From NCBI GenBank assembly GCA_017427165.1, contig JAFRTK010000093.1, forward strand, positions 1-64,000: DNA of 64,000 bases, written 5' to 3'. The notes below the pieces were generated by a model that was given only the letters and a program-made list of their open reading frames with translations, was not told the origin of the DNA and did not search any database. This document shows positions 1-8,313 of the stretch, one piece after another. A program made the translations under genes and the position numbers. Positions within the stretch are counted from its first letter, which is position 1. Each line of letters starts with the position of its first letter. The DNA is from Clostridia bacterium. GTDB taxonomy: Bacteria > Bacillota > Clostridia > Christensenellales > Aristaeellaceae.

Positions 1-55
<55 letters not shown>

Positions 56-58
56 AAA

Positions 59-134
59 TGGAGCGGTAGACGGGACTCGGACCCGCGACATCCACCTTGG
101 CAAGGTGGCACTCTACCAACTGAGCTACTACCGC
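59..134 (-). tRNA. tRNA-Gly(GCC)
   Basis: Complete cloverleaf: acceptor GCGGTAG pairs with CTACCGC, anticodon loop TTGCCAA in stem CCACC/GGTGG gives anticodon GCC. The 3' CCA is encoded (59-61 on the complement). It lies four bases from the next glycine tRNA. Confidence 0.96.
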
Positions 135-164
135 ATGCTCCTCACCGGGATAAAGGAAACCTTG

Positions 165-245
165 TGCGGACGAAGAGACTCGAACTCTTACGCCTTGCGA
201 CACCAGATCCTAAGTCTGGCGCGTCTGCCATTCCGCCACGCCCGC
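165..245 (-). tRNA. tRNA-Leu(TAG)
   Basis: Class II tRNA with a long variable arm. Acceptor GCGGGCG pairs with CGTCCGC (one wobble), and anticodon loop CTTAGGA in stem CCAGA/TCTGG gives TAG. The base after the discriminator starts CAAG, so CCA is not encoded and must be added by the CCA enzyme. Confidence 0.95.
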
Positions 246-270
246 GCAGCAGACCCGGCGAGCAGAAAAG

Positions 271-343
271 TGACCCATTGGAGATTCGAACTCCAGACAC
301 CTTGATTAAAAGTCAAGTGCTCTGCCAACTGAGCTAATGGGTC
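271..343 (-). tRNA. tRNA-Lys(TTT)
   Basis: Acceptor GACCCAT pairs with ATGGGTC. Anticodon loop CTTTTAA in stem CTTGA/TCAAG gives TTT. The sequence after the discriminator A is CTT, so CCA is not encoded. Confidence 0.96.
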
Positions 344-349
344 AGAAAG

Positions 350-421
350 CTGGGGTGGCAGGGCTCGAACCTACGAATGCGGGAGTCAAAGTCCCGTGCC
401 TTACCACTTGGCTACACCCCA
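350..421 (-). tRNA. tRNA-Gln(TTG)
   Basis: Acceptor TGGGGTG pairs with CACCCCA. The anticodon loop CTTTGAC in stem CGGGA/TCCCG gives TTG. The 5' U and discriminator G are usual for glutamine tRNA. CCA is not encoded. Confidence 0.95.
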
Positions 422-462
422 ACGTAGGTAATCTGCCAGCATGACGCTTTATCAGGGAAAAA

Positions 463-540
463 TGGGGTGAGTAGTGGGACTCGAACCCACGGTCTCCAGA
501 GCCACAATCTGGCGCGTTAACCAACTACGCTATACCCACC
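463..540 (-). tRNA. tRNA-His(GTG)
   Basis: Acceptor strand starting GGTGGGT pairs with ACTCACC, including the extra 5' G typical of tRNA-His. Anticodon loop TTGTGGC in stem CCAGA/TCTGG gives GTG. The 3' CCA is encoded. Confidence 0.95.
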
Positions 541-545
541 ATATC

Positions 546-622
546 TGGCGCGCCTGGAGGGATTCGAACCCCCGGCCCACGGCTTAGAAGGCCGTTGCTC
601 TATCCGGCTGAGCTACAGGCGC
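546..622 (-). tRNA. tRNA-Arg(TCT)
   Basis: Acceptor GCGCCTG pairs with CAGGCGC. Anticodon loop CTTCTAA in stem ACGGC/GCCGT gives TCT. The 3' CCA is encoded. It is the first gene of the tRNA operon, about 70 bases downstream of its promoter. Confidence 0.96.
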
Positions 623-694
623 AAAACCAATGGACGGCAATCCGAACTCTATGGCGCACAGCGGGCAGTGTGGTCTTTCCGCTGACAGCAACAG

Positions 695-723
695 ATTATA
701 TCATCAATGGCATGGGGTGTCAA
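695..723 (-). promoter_or_regulatory. Promoter of the tRNA cluster
   Basis: On the minus strand a perfect TTGACA (718-723) and a perfect TATAAT (695-700) are separated by exactly 17 bp. It points into tRNA-Arg and the rest of the cluster. It sits just beyond the traX stop codon, so traX read-through could also enter the cluster. Confidence 0.9.
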
Positions 724-731
724 CTGATTTT

Positions 732-1619
732 TCAACGGAAAACGATGAGTTTCAGTGCAATCAGCAGGACCAGGTGGGCCGGGTAAAGCCCGTAGCTCAG
801 CCATTTCGGCAGGCGCACGTCCCGGCGGAAGCGGCACAGGATGAACGGCAGGGACATCAGGGCATATGTTTCCATCCGCATCAGGGCACTGAGCGGCTGG
901 GCAACAGCCGGGGGCAGGTCGGCCACGCGGAATGACCAGCCGAACAGCTTTGAGGTGACGCTGTAGCCCGTGCCCCAGTACAGGAAGTAGGCGACCATGA
1001 CCGCCGCGATCCCCGGGCGGCTTCCGCGCGCGGAATACAGCAGGATCATGAAGACGATTCCGCGCCAGCCGTAGTCCGCTTTGATCACTGTGGCGAGCAG
1101 GATGGCAACAGCCGGCGCCCAGATGAAGCTCAGGAATTTCTTTTCCCGGATGCCCCACAGGGCGGCCAGACCCAGGAAAAGCGTGAAGAAAATATTGGGA
1201 CTGTTGGGATCTGTATATAATCCGGAAATTACCTGCCAGAGCCCGGCCCAGGAAAAGCCGGAAGCAAGGGGCGCCGTGAACTGCAGGATCAGTTCACCGA
1301 TATGGCCGTTATCATCCAGCGCCAGGGCATACAGCGGCTGGGAAATTACGCCGACCAGCAGGATCCGGAACAGGTATTTCGGAACGCTGCGCGTACGCCA
1401 GAATCCGACGATCATGCACCACACATAGATCGGAAACGCGATCCGCCCGAGGATGCGCATCTCCTGACAGTTGCTGAAAAGGACTTTCCCGCTGTGATCG
1501 ATCAGCATGAAGGCCAGCGCGATCAGCTTCAGCAGGCCGGTCGCCAGGTTTCCCGCGGGGATAACGGAACCGCGGGGAGAATCGTTACGCAGGTCATTGG
1601 CCCGGACGGTCATTGACAA
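732..1619 (-). CDS. TraX family membrane protein
   Basis: A polytopic membrane protein of 295 aa resembling TraX. The family is named after the F-plasmid protein needed for pilin N-acetylation; chromosomal Clostridial members have no settled substrate. The hallmark start of the domain is visible as [17 protein letters not shown] (about residues 31-47), followed by many hydrophobic helices and a basic C-terminus. The TTG at 1619 has GAAAGG six bases upstream, while an in-frame ATG at 1613 gives only a 12-base spacing; either is possible. Its start lies inside the promoter of the divergent rnpB gene. The family call is firm, the biochemical role is not. Confidence 0.85.
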   Translation of the reverse strand: MSMTVRANDLRNDSPRGSVIPAGNLATGLLKLIALAFMLIDHSGKVLFSNCQEMRILGRIAFPIYVWCMIVGFWRTRSVPKYLFRILLVGVISQPLYALALDDNGHIGELILQFTAPLASGFSWAGLWQVISGLYTDPNSPNIFFTLFLGLAALWGIREKKFLSFIWAPAVAILLATVIKADYGWRGIVFMILLYSARGSRPGIAAVMVAYFLYWGTGYSVTSKLFGWSFRVADLPPAVAQPLSALMRMETYALMSLPFILCRFRRDVRLPKWLSYGLYPAHLVLLIALKLIVFR

Positions 1620-1641
1620 TCACAGCCTTTCGGGGTAGAAT
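1613..1641 (+). promoter_or_regulatory. Promoter of rnpB
   Basis: TTGACA at 1613-1618, 17-bp spacer, TAGAAT at 1636-1641. The predicted transcription start, about 1648, matches the 5' strand of the P1 helix of RNase P RNA. It overlaps the divergent traX start codon. Confidence 0.9.
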
Positions 1642-1647
1642 TGGGAT

Positions 1648-1990
1648 CCGGTGCGAGGTGAACAGACGATCGCGTGCCTGATGGCATGAGGAAAGTCCGG
1701 GCACCACAGGGCAAGGGTGCCGGCTAACGGCCGGTGGAGGCGACTCCAAGGAGAGTGCAACAGAAATAAACCGCTGCTTTCGGGCAGTAAGGATGGAAAG
1801 GCGAGGTAAGAGCTCACCCGGGAACCAGGTAACTGATTCCTGCTGTAAACCCCACCCGGTGCAAGATGCAATGGAGGCAAGACGGCGGCCCGCCGCGTTC
1901 TCCGCAATCGCTTGAGCCGTGCGGTAACGCACGGCCTGGATAGATGATCGTCCAGTACAGAACCCGGCTTATGGTCACGCTCGCTCCGAT
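1648..1990 (+). ncRNA. rnpB: RNase P RNA (bacterial type A)
   Basis: The catalytic RNA of RNase P, which trims the 5' leader from pre-tRNAs. Universal segments are visible: GAGGAAAGTCCGGGC near 1690 (CR-I), ACAGAAATAAACCGC near 1759, and AGAACCCGGCTTA near 1960 (CR-V). P1 can form between GGTGCGAG (1650-1657) and CTCGCTCC (1980-1987), which sets the ends. A consensus promoter precedes it and a terminator follows. Ends are accurate to a few bases only. Confidence 0.95.
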
Positions 1991-2001
1991 TCCTGACGGT
2001 T

Positions 2002-2042
2002 ACGTCTGTCCGGCAAAGTCCGGACAGACGTTATTATATTTT
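2002..2042 (+). terminator. Terminator of rnpB
   Basis: Perfect 12-bp stem ACGTCTGTCCGG/CCGGACAGACGT (2002-2013 with 2020-2031), six-base loop, then a T/A-rich tail to about 2043. Confidence 0.9.
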
Positions 2043-2043
2043 T

Positions 2044-2381
2044 GGAAGGAATATATGTCAATGTCCATGGAAACGGATCCGCCGGGAGGAACAGATGCAC
2101 CGTATCCGGCGGATCAAAATCCGACCGCAGACTGCAAACCGGGGGATCATGAATGAATCCGGCTGATCCGGATGGCCGGAAACGGGAAATGGAGCGAAAT
2201 AAAGTTACACGCCCGCGCACAAAATGATGAGGCCGGAATACCGAGTTGTATTGCCGGCAGCAAACCAGGAACTGCCGGCCGCAACGCACGGTCCTTTATC
2301 CCTCACGTGAATCAAAGCGTGCCGAATTCCGGATTTGCCGGGTATAATTACATGAATCGATACATGCGGACAAAAAAATAC
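2044..2381 (+). other. Gene-poor spacer between rnpB and the BTAD regulator
   Basis: About 410 bases separate the rnpB terminator from the next start codon. Only short unsupported reading frames occur. The best is 2055-2156 (33 aa), with a GGAAGGA site four bases before ATG, but its composition is not protein-like. A TATAAT at 2343-2348 lacks a good -35. The only well supported element in the gap is the promoter at 2382-2410. Confidence 0.6.
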
Positions 2382-2410
2382 TTGTCAAAGTAATAAAACG
2401 CTGATAAAAT
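2382..2410 (+). promoter_or_regulatory. Promoter of the BTAD regulator gene
   Basis: TTGTCA (2382-2387), 17-bp spacer, TAAAAT (2405-2410), about 47 bases upstream of the GTG start. Confidence 0.75.
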
Positions 2411-2456
2411 GTAACTAATGTATGAATTTCCATCAGTGCAGCAAGGAGGTTGTTTC

Positions 2457-3683
2457 GTGGCCGAGACCATTCGGATCCAGATGATGGATCATTTCCTCAT
2501 CTATATTGATGAGAAAAAAACGGATCACCTGGCCGCCAAATCCAAGAAGGGCGCCGCGCTGATTCAATACCTGATCCTGAATGAGGGTGAACCGGTGCCG
2601 AACCAGCGGCTGCTGAATGCCCTGTGGGATGAGGACAAGAGCTCCAACCCGGAAAACGCACTGAAAACGCTTGTTTCCCGGCTTCGCGTGCTGCTGAACC
2701 AGATTGATCCGGCCCTGGGCGCATGCATTGTATCCGACCGCGGCGCGTATCACTGGGAATGCATCGAAGGCATGACCATCGACCTGTACGAGATCGAAGC
2801 CATCTTCAACCGGCTGAGCGAAAACAATGTACCGGTAACCGAACAGCGGACCCTGTACAACCTCCTGCTGGAAAAATACCAGGGCGACCTGATGCAGCAC
2901 AGCGAGCAGAATGAATGGGCGCTGGCCAAGGCCACCACGCTGCACAACAAATTCATCGCCGCGATTTATGCCTATATTGAACTGCTGAAGAGCAAAGCCC
3001 AGTATGCGGATATTGTCAGTGTATGCCGCCGGGCGCTGGATGTGGACTCATTCGATGACCGGCTGCATATGGAACTGATGTCCGCGCTGATCAAGATCAA
3101 CCGGACAGGTGAGGCACTGGTGCAGTACAAGCACGTGGTGCAGCTGAATTACCGGTACCTGGGCGTCCAGCCGAGCGAAGACCTCCAGGAGTTCTACAAG
3201 CAGATTGTTTCCGCCGGCAAGACGCTGGATTTCAACCTGGAATCCATCCGCAACGAGCTGCGTGAAAGCGGGGAACGGCGCGGCGCGTTTGTATGTGAAT
3301 ACGCGGTATTCAAGGAAATTTTCAACCTGCAGATGCGGAACCTTGAACGCCTCGGCGCCAGCATGTTCCTGGCAATCATCATGATTTCCCCTTACAACGA
3401 CAAGGAAATTGACAGCATGCGGCTGGACAATATTATGACCGGCCTGATGGATATCCTGCGGAAGAACCTGCGCAAGGGCGATACGATTACACGGTTTGCC
3501 CCGACCATCTTCGCACTGCTGCTTCCGACGGTGAATTACAATACCGGCGGAATGGTACTGGAACGGGTGAAACGGGTATTCTACAGAAGTTACCCGAACA
3601 GCAACATTGTATTCAATTACCGGGTTGGACCATTGTCAAGCAATGGAATGGGACCGGAAGAAACACCGAAGACTGCTGAGTAA
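2457..3683 (+). CDS. BTAD (SARP-like) regulator with degenerate GGDEF-like C-terminus
   Basis: A 408-aa cytosolic regulator. The N-terminal ~100 residues fit an OmpR-type winged helix (ALKTLVSRLRVLLNQ as recognition region). Residues about 105-255 fit the all-helical bacterial transcriptional activation domain, ending with the typical LHMELMSALIKINRTGEAL and VQLNYRYLGVQPSEDLQEFY-like segments. The last ~130 residues include GDTITRFAPTIFALLLPT, which aligns with GGDEF proteins (GDxxxRYGGDEFxxLLP) but has APTIF in place of the signature, so no diguanylate cyclase activity is expected. GTG at 2457 is chosen because AAGGAGGT ends seven bases upstream. The target is unknown. The stop codon lies in the loop of a terminator. 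Confidence 0.8.
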   Translation: MAETIRIQMMDHFLIYIDEKKTDHLAAKSKKGAALIQYLILNEGEPVPNQRLLNALWDEDKSSNPENALKTLVSRLRVLLNQIDPALGACIVSDRGAYHWECIEGMTIDLYEIEAIFNRLSENNVPVTEQRTLYNLLLEKYQGDLMQHSEQNEWALAKATTLHNKFIAAIYAYIELLKSKAQYADIVSVCRRALDVDSFDDRLHMELMSALIKINRTGEALVQYKHVVQLNYRYLGVQPSEDLQEFYKQIVSAGKTLDFNLESIRNELRESGERRGAFVCEYAVFKEIFNLQMRNLERLGASMFLAIIMISPYNDKEIDSMRLDNIMTGLMDILRKNLRKGDTITRFAPTIFALLLPTVNYNTGGMVLERVKRVFYRSYPNSNIVFNYRVGPLSSNGMGPEETPKTAE

Positions 3684-3699
3684 AGCGGTCTTCTTTTTT
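3669..3699 (+). terminator. Terminator containing the BTAD stop codon
   Basis: Stem AAGACTGCT (3669-3677) pairs with AGCGGTCTT (3684-3692), followed by CTTTTTT. The TAA stop at 3681-3683 is in the loop, so ribosomes finishing the gene would cover the stem. The PNP ribosome site begins right after the T-run, so this may set read-through into PNP. Confidence 0.75.
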
Positions 3700-3712
3700 G
3701 GAGGGACAGAAT

Positions 3713-4540
3713 ATGGCTTTTTATGATGACGTGGCCAACGCCGCGGAATTCCTGCGCGGGAGGACATCGCACCGGCCGGAAACCTGCATTATCCTGGGCA
3801 GCGGGCTGGATGCCCTGATGGATAAGGTGCGGGACGCGGACACCATTCCCTACGCGGAGATTCCCGGATTTCCGGTATCCAGCGTAGCCGGCCATGCGGC
3901 CCGGATGATCTTTGGAAGGCTGGGCGGCAGGGAAGTGGTGCTCATGTGCGGACGGTTCCACTTCTATGAAGGGCATTCCATGAAGCAGGTGACCTTTCCC
4001 CTGTTTGTCCTGCATGAGATGGGCGCGCAGACGCTGATTGTGACCAACGCATGCGGGGGAATCAATGAAACCTTTACGCCCGGCGACCTGATGCTGATTA
4101 CCGACCATATCAACCTGACCGGAAACAACCCGCTGACCGGGCCGAATGACGAACGGTTCGGGCCGCGGTTCCCCGACATGACGGAGGTATACAGCCTGGA
4201 CCTGCGCCGGGCAGCCAAGGAACAGGCGGAAGCACTGGAAATCCCCCTGAAGGAGGGCGTATATGCCCTGTTTCCCGGACCGATGTATGAGACCGCGGCG
4301 GAAATCCGGGCATTCAGGACGCTGGGGGCGGACGCGATCGGAATGTCCACGGTGCCGGAAGCGACCGCGGCCCGGTACCTGGGTATGAAGGTGCTGGGAA
4401 TTTCCTGCATTACAAACATGGCGACCGGAATCGCGAAAAAAGCCCATTCCCATGAGGCGGTGCTGGAAAAAGCCCGGCAGAGCGGGGAACGCCTGTGCGC
4501 GCTGATTGAGGCCGTTACAGGTTCCATACAGCATGGATGA
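3713..4540 (+). CDS. Purine nucleoside phosphorylase (trimeric type)
   Basis: Cytosolic purine salvage enzyme (275 aa) splitting inosine or guanosine with phosphate into free base and ribose-1-phosphate. The phosphate loop ILGSGL is at about residues 27-32. Other PNP-I signatures are CGRFHFYEGH, VTNACGGIN, MYETAAEIRAFRTLGADAIG (containing the base-site Glu) and SCITNMATG. Length matches the family. ATG at 3713 has GGAGGG eight bases upstream. A strong terminator follows. Assignment to the low-molecular-mass trimeric class is confident; nucleoside preference is not visible. Confidence 0.94.
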   Translation: MAFYDDVANAAEFLRGRTSHRPETCIILGSGLDALMDKVRDADTIPYAEIPGFPVSSVAGHAARMIFGRLGGREVVLMCGRFHFYEGHSMKQVTFPLFVLHEMGAQTLIVTNACGGINETFTPGDLMLITDHINLTGNNPLTGPNDERFGPRFPDMTEVYSLDLRRAAKEQAEALEIPLKEGVYALFPGPMYETAAEIRAFRTLGADAIGMSTVPEATAARYLGMKVLGISCITNMATGIAKKAHSHEAVLEKARQSGERLCALIEAVTGSIQHG

Positions 4541-4555
4541 ATTCATAAAGTGCAG

Positions 4556-4590
4556 AAAAACCGGGACAGCAACTGCTGCCCCGGTTTTTC
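4556..4590. terminator. Bidirectional terminator between PNP and convergent secreted-protein gene
   Basis: AAAAACCGGG-A-CAGC pairs with GCTG-C-CCCGGTTTTT around a tight loop. It gives a T-run on either strand, so it serves both the plus-strand PNP and the minus-strand gene ending at 4618. Confidence 0.9.
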
Positions 4591-4617
4591 CATCGGGAAT
4601 AATATCCCTTGCTTTAA

Positions 4618-5139
4618 TTATTCAGCCACCTGAATGGAAGAAATGATCGCGCCCTTGGTTTCATCCCATTCCTCATCACCGTGCAGGGGAGTGAAGGCAT
4701 ATACGAGCACGCTGGTGTCGTTAACGGGAATAATCACCAAATCGATTCCCTTTTCTTCCTGCTCGAAACCGATTGCGTAGATGCCGTTGGTGGTGAACTG
4801 CTTGGCATTTTCTTCGGTGATGCCCAGTCCGGCAACATATGCCTGCCAGCCATCAGCATTTGCCAAACCATACACGGAAATGGTGTATTCTCCATCCTCT
4901 GTAGCGAAAGCAGCCAGAAGACCTACCGCTTCAATCGCGGAAATATCCTGCGCAGCCATGTTCTGCGGAACCCAGTAGATGATCTTTCCGGATTCCTGCA
5001 TATCGATCGGGTAGAAGGAACCAAGAGCTTTGGCTTCTTCGGAGACGTTGTCCCAGCTCAGTTCGAGAGCGGCGTCTTCAGCCATCGCAAAGGAGCACAG
5101 CAGGCCCAGGGCCAGGATCAGAGCAAACAGTTTCTTCAT
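4618..5139 (-). CDS. Small secreted protein of unknown function
   Basis: A 173-aa protein with a clear Sec signal peptide (MKKLFALILALGLLCSFAMA, cleavage after AMA) and an acidic mature part. I do not recognise a named domain. The fold looks like alternating beta strands, with segments such as IDLVIIPVNDTSVLVYAFTP. ATG at 5139 is chosen because AGAGGT lies about seven bases upstream; earlier in-frame starts lack a site and would spoil the signal peptide. It has its own promoter and a shared terminator, so it is a single-gene unit. No link to neighbours is evident. Confidence 0.75.
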   Translation of the reverse strand: MKKLFALILALGLLCSFAMAEDAALELSWDNVSEEAKALGSFYPIDMQESGKIIYWVPQNMAAQDISAIEAVGLLAAFATEDGEYTISVYGLANADGWQAYVAGLGITEENAKQFTTNGIYAIGFEQEEKGIDLVIIPVNDTSVLVYAFTPLHGDEEWDETKGAIISSIQVAE

Positions 5140-5216
5140 GTCTTTACCTCTTCTCTCAGGGAGTATGATCCCTGACAATATTTAGCTGGCGTGTTCAGAC
5201 GACACAAACCTTGTCC

Positions 5217-5244
5217 ATTATACAGAATTTCACCATTTTGGCAA
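5217..5244 (-). promoter_or_regulatory. Promoter of the 4618-5139 gene
   Basis: On the minus strand TTGCCA (5239-5244), 16-bp spacer, TATAAT (5217-5222), giving a leader of about 70 bases. Confidence 0.75.
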
Positions 5245-5297
5245 GGGGAAAACGGGCAAAATCCAACAATTTAAATTATTTTATATGATACTGCAAA

Positions 5298-7265
5298 TCA
5301 CAGTTCAAACTCGATCATATCCCCCATGGTGCTTTCACCGAAAATATCGTTGTAGATGAAGCAGAACAGCATCGGGGTTGCCTCATCCGTTTCGTCGCTG
5401 AGATCCTCATAGGTGACGGTCATGCCTTCCTGCCAGATGATTTTATCGCCTTCGAACTCAGTTTCCTGCAGGTCTTCCTTTCCGTCTTCCTCGTAATACA
5501 TGGTATAAACGGGGATGATCTCATCACCGGGTTTCAGGCGGGTGGTTTCACGGATCGGAAGGCCGTTTTCATCATAACCGGCATTCGCACCGATAATGCG
5601 GCCTTCGGTTCCGCCGGCAGGGAAGACGACCACCAGATAGGTATAAACCCCGTTGAGTTTGACCGGGATCAGGCTCCGGCGGCTGTGATCATTGCTTGTC
5701 TGGTCGTAAAGCGGGACCGGCTGTCCGCCGAAGACCGGCCAGGTGCCGTCGTACAGGCTGACCACCGTACCGGACTGCCAGTCGACCAGGTTGTTCTGCA
5801 TAAGGCCGAAATCCACATAACATTCCATTTCCTCATCGCTCATGTCCATGAGCAGCATACCTTCCACATAATCCAGGTAGGACAGGTCCTCCTGGGACAG
5901 AACCGCCGTGAAGCCCTCATCCTCATCGGAGATTGCGTATTCCGGCGCTTCATAGTCCTCCAGGTAGCATTCTTCCTCATCGTCCCACATCAGGAAGCTG
6001 AAGGGCCAGTAATCGCAGGAATAGAAGGTGTCATCAAATTCCATGCCGGCGGAGATCTGCCCGGCGGAGGAAGCATTGAAGTGCCAGCTTCCGCCCTGCA
6101 GCTGGTCCACATAGCTGTTGACAAAGCCCACCCAGTTGGGAATGACCGAGGTGAGATTGAATCCATCGCTGTATTCGTCGAAGTCATCGGCGGTGTCCTG
6201 GGGAATCAGGACAGACAGGCCGGAGCAGGTGCCCAGGTTATCCGTCTGGCCGCTGTATATGACCGCCTTCGACAGGAGCCGCTTCGCTTCAGCCGCGGTA
6301 TTCGCGTCAAACTGGGCATACGCGTCCAGCATGGCGCCGAGGTCGACCATATCCCAGCTTCCGTCCGCAAAGGAACCGAAGGTATACATCCGGCTCCGGC
6401 CGCGGCGGATATCGGACAGGTGGCCATCCGCAACCTTCCCGGCCATGACGGAGGCAAATTTTTCCATGCAGTTTTCCAGTTCGCCCACTTTGGACAGATC
6501 CACCGCGCTGAGCGTCAGGTAGTCATCCGGGTCGTTGCTCAGGCCCGCGTCCATGAAGCTGTCGATAATGCCTGCGCAGAGATCCGTATCCGATACGGAG
6601 GGATCATCCTTCAGCATTTCCAGCCAGCCGGTATAATACCAGCCTTCACCGGGCTCCAGCTCCTCGCTGGCGACATAATAATCAATGTTATGGTGGGACA
6701 GCATCGCGGCCATTTCATAGGTGGCCATCATGCAGGCGTCACAGCCGAAGATGTTGATATGATAATCCGGTATGGATTTCTTCAGGCTGTTCAGGACATT
6801 GTTGATTTCCACGATGGTCAGACCGTCATCGTTGGCGGTTTCGTCAAAACAGACGCCGCCCTCGGAACCGGCACCGTGGTCCCACAGAACCACAATCGTG
6901 CGGTCGGCCGGATATTCGGTGAGTCCGAATTCCAGGAATTCCTTCAGGCTTTCCGGACTGCCCATGGAAGCCTGTTTCCATTGCTCCAGTTCCTCAAAAT
7001 ATCCGTCCCGGATTACCGCCAGGTTCCGGGCGTTGCCCTTCAGGTCATCGATATCCCATTCCGAAGCCCCGCCGGCCAGCACCACGACGTTGATTGCGTC
7101 CCCGGCTTCCACTTCAGCCATCTCAACCAGGTCCTGGCAGCCGGCATCCTGCAGATCCGTACCGCACATATACACCAGCAGCGTGGTGGTCTCCCCGGCC
7201 AGCGCACAGCCGGCAGCCAGCACCATGGCCAGCATCAGAAGCAAACAGATAAGTCCCTTTTTCAT
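5298..7265 (-). CDS. Secreted clostripain-family (C11) cysteine peptidase
   Basis: A 655-aa exported protein related to clostripain, which cuts after Arg or Lys. The signal segment ends LAAGCALAGE; Cys20 could be lipidated through a weak lipobox, or cleavage could follow ALA. The catalytic dyad is visible: His130 in VLWDHGAG and Cys178 in GCDACMM. VYMCGTDLQD near residue 31 matches the family N-terminus. The last ~300 residues form a beta-rich extension seen in gut Clostridial members. ATG at 7265 has GGAGG about seven bases upstream. It probably works as a surface or secreted protease. The gene is monocistronic; substrate unknown. Confidence 0.88.
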   Translation of the reverse strand: MKKGLICLLLMLAMVLAAGCALAGETTTLLVYMCGTDLQDAGCQDLVEMAEVEAGDAINVVVLAGGASEWDIDDLKGNARNLAVIRDGYFEELEQWKQASMGSPESLKEFLEFGLTEYPADRTIVVLWDHGAGSEGGVCFDETANDDGLTIVEINNVLNSLKKSIPDYHINIFGCDACMMATYEMAAMLSHHNIDYYVASEELEPGEGWYYTGWLEMLKDDPSVSDTDLCAGIIDSFMDAGLSNDPDDYLTLSAVDLSKVGELENCMEKFASVMAGKVADGHLSDIRRGRSRMYTFGSFADGSWDMVDLGAMLDAYAQFDANTAAEAKRLLSKAVIYSGQTDNLGTCSGLSVLIPQDTADDFDEYSDGFNLTSVIPNWVGFVNSYVDQLQGGSWHFNASSAGQISAGMEFDDTFYSCDYWPFSFLMWDDEEECYLEDYEAPEYAISDEDEGFTAVLSQEDLSYLDYVEGMLLMDMSDEEMECYVDFGLMQNNLVDWQSGTVVSLYDGTWPVFGGQPVPLYDQTSNDHSRRSLIPVKLNGVYTYLVVVFPAGGTEGRIIGANAGYDENGLPIRETTRLKPGDEIIPVYTMYYEEDGKEDLQETEFEGDKIIWQEGMTVTYEDLSDETDEATPMLFCFIYNDIFGESTMGDMIEFEL

Positions 7266-7298
7266 ATAACGTCCTCCCTCCGGATTGCAAACCAATCT

Positions 7299-7325
7299 AT
7301 TATACATGAAAAACCGCAACCGCTA
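7299..7325 (-). promoter_or_regulatory. Probable promoter of the clostripain gene
   Basis: Perfect TATAAT (7299-7304, minus strand) 34 bases upstream of the start. The best -35, TTAGCG at 16 bp, is weak. Confidence 0.5.
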
Positions 7326-7407
7326 AGACAAAAACAAAAGAAATACATCGATGTTTGCGGCAGAACAGGAAGCTTCCGGCGGGGCGGCAGCCGGCCGGGA
7401 ATGTGTG

Positions 7408-7436
7408 TTGCATATGAAGCACTGATTATATATAAT
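7408..7436 (+). promoter_or_regulatory. Promoter of the YcxB-like gene
   Basis: TTGCAT (7408-7413), 17-bp spacer, TATAAT (7431-7436), 37 bases before the GTG start. Confidence 0.8.
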
Positions 7437-7472
7437 ACAGTTACAGTATAACCATAGACGGAGGACAGACGG

Positions 7473-8096
7473 GTGGAAGAGAATATCGCGGAAAACACGC
7501 CTGCGGAAGAGGAAAAGGACTGGAAACGGGATTGCCGTTTCCATGTGGAAAGTCCGCTGGACAGGGAACTGCTTACGGAGGGTTACCGGGTACTGATGGT
7601 GCATTCATGGCGATTTATCCTTGGAATGATCCTGACGCTTGCCTGCCTGGGCTTTGCCGTGAAATATGCAGCGGACGCAGCACGGCTGATCCGTGAAGGC
7701 TATACGGGCGTATGGGAAAAGTGGCTGCCTTACATCCTGTTCTGGGCAGCCCTGGGCATTGCCAATTTTGTCCTGCATGTGAAAAATCCGGGAAGGTGTG
7801 CCCGGCGTTTTATCCGGCAGAGGGAAGAGCTATACGGGGATACGGCACACCAGAAGGCTGAATTCTTCTTCTGCGACGAGTCGGTCCATGCCGAGGGCAG
7901 CAGCGGGGCAAAAATGGAGATCGCCTATGCCCAGATCCGGCATGTTTATCAAACGAAGCATGGAATTGTCCTGAAACTGAAGGAAAACCTGTTTCATATC
8001 CTGGACAGGAGCCGGATTGACGGCGGATCCCCGGAAGAGCTGATCGCATTCCTGAAGGAAAAGCTTCCATGGGCGGCATTTCATATTTCAGACTGA
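7473..8096 (+). CDS. YcxB-like membrane protein
   Basis: A 207-aa protein with an acidic N-terminal stretch, two transmembrane helices (about residues 45-65 and 85-105) and a C-terminal domain of about 85 residues. The C-terminal pattern (FFCDESVHAEGSSG, IAYAQIRHVYQTKHGIVLKL) resembles YcxB-like proteins: a PH-like beta domain behind two helices. Function in that family is unknown. GTG at 7473 has GGAGG eight bases upstream. The gene has its own promoter and converges on tRNA-Leu, with a palindromic hairpin between them. Confidence 0.7.
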   Translation: MEENIAENTPAEEEKDWKRDCRFHVESPLDRELLTEGYRVLMVHSWRFILGMILTLACLGFAVKYAADAARLIREGYTGVWEKWLPYILFWAALGIANFVLHVKNPGRCARRFIRQREELYGDTAHQKAEFFFCDESVHAEGSSGAKMEIAYAQIRHVYQTKHGIVLKLKENLFHILDRSRIDGGSPEELIAFLKEKLPWAAFHISD

Positions 8097-8140
8097 TATA
8101 CCCCGGTCGCAGACAGTACAAGACATGAGACGGGGAACGC

Positions 8141-8172
8141 AAACGGCCTGCAGGAAAACCTGCAGGCCGTTT
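8141..8172. terminator. Palindromic hairpin between convergent genes
   Basis: A perfect 14-bp stem, AAACGGCCTGCAGG with CCTGCAGGCCGTTT, around AAAA. It sits between the YcxB-like gene (plus) and tRNA-Leu (minus). Tails are only weakly T-rich, but placement and stability favour a bidirectional terminator. Confidence 0.7.
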
Positions 8173-8175
8173 ATG

Positions 8176-8258
<83 letters not shown>

Positions 8259-8268
8259 AACGGAGAGG

Positions 8269-8297
8269 ATTATAGCATAACCGGCCTGAAATGGCAA
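8269..8297 (-). promoter_or_regulatory. Promoter of tRNA-Leu(CAA)
   Basis: On the minus strand TTGCCA (8292-8297), 17-bp spacer, perfect TATAAT (8269-8274), ten bases before the tRNA. Confidence 0.85.
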
Positions 8298-8313
8298 GGA
8301 AAAGGGCCGGTCG

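Noticed and set aside
2055..2156. 33-aa peptide after the rnpB terminator with a purine-rich site before ATG
   Set aside because: Composition (Pro, Asp, Gly) and lack of a promoter after the terminator make it unlikely; kept as a note in the spacer entry.
5685..7451. 588-codon plus-strand frame opposite the clostripain gene
   Set aside because: Antisense shadow; the minus-strand product has catalytic His and Cys motifs and a signal peptide.
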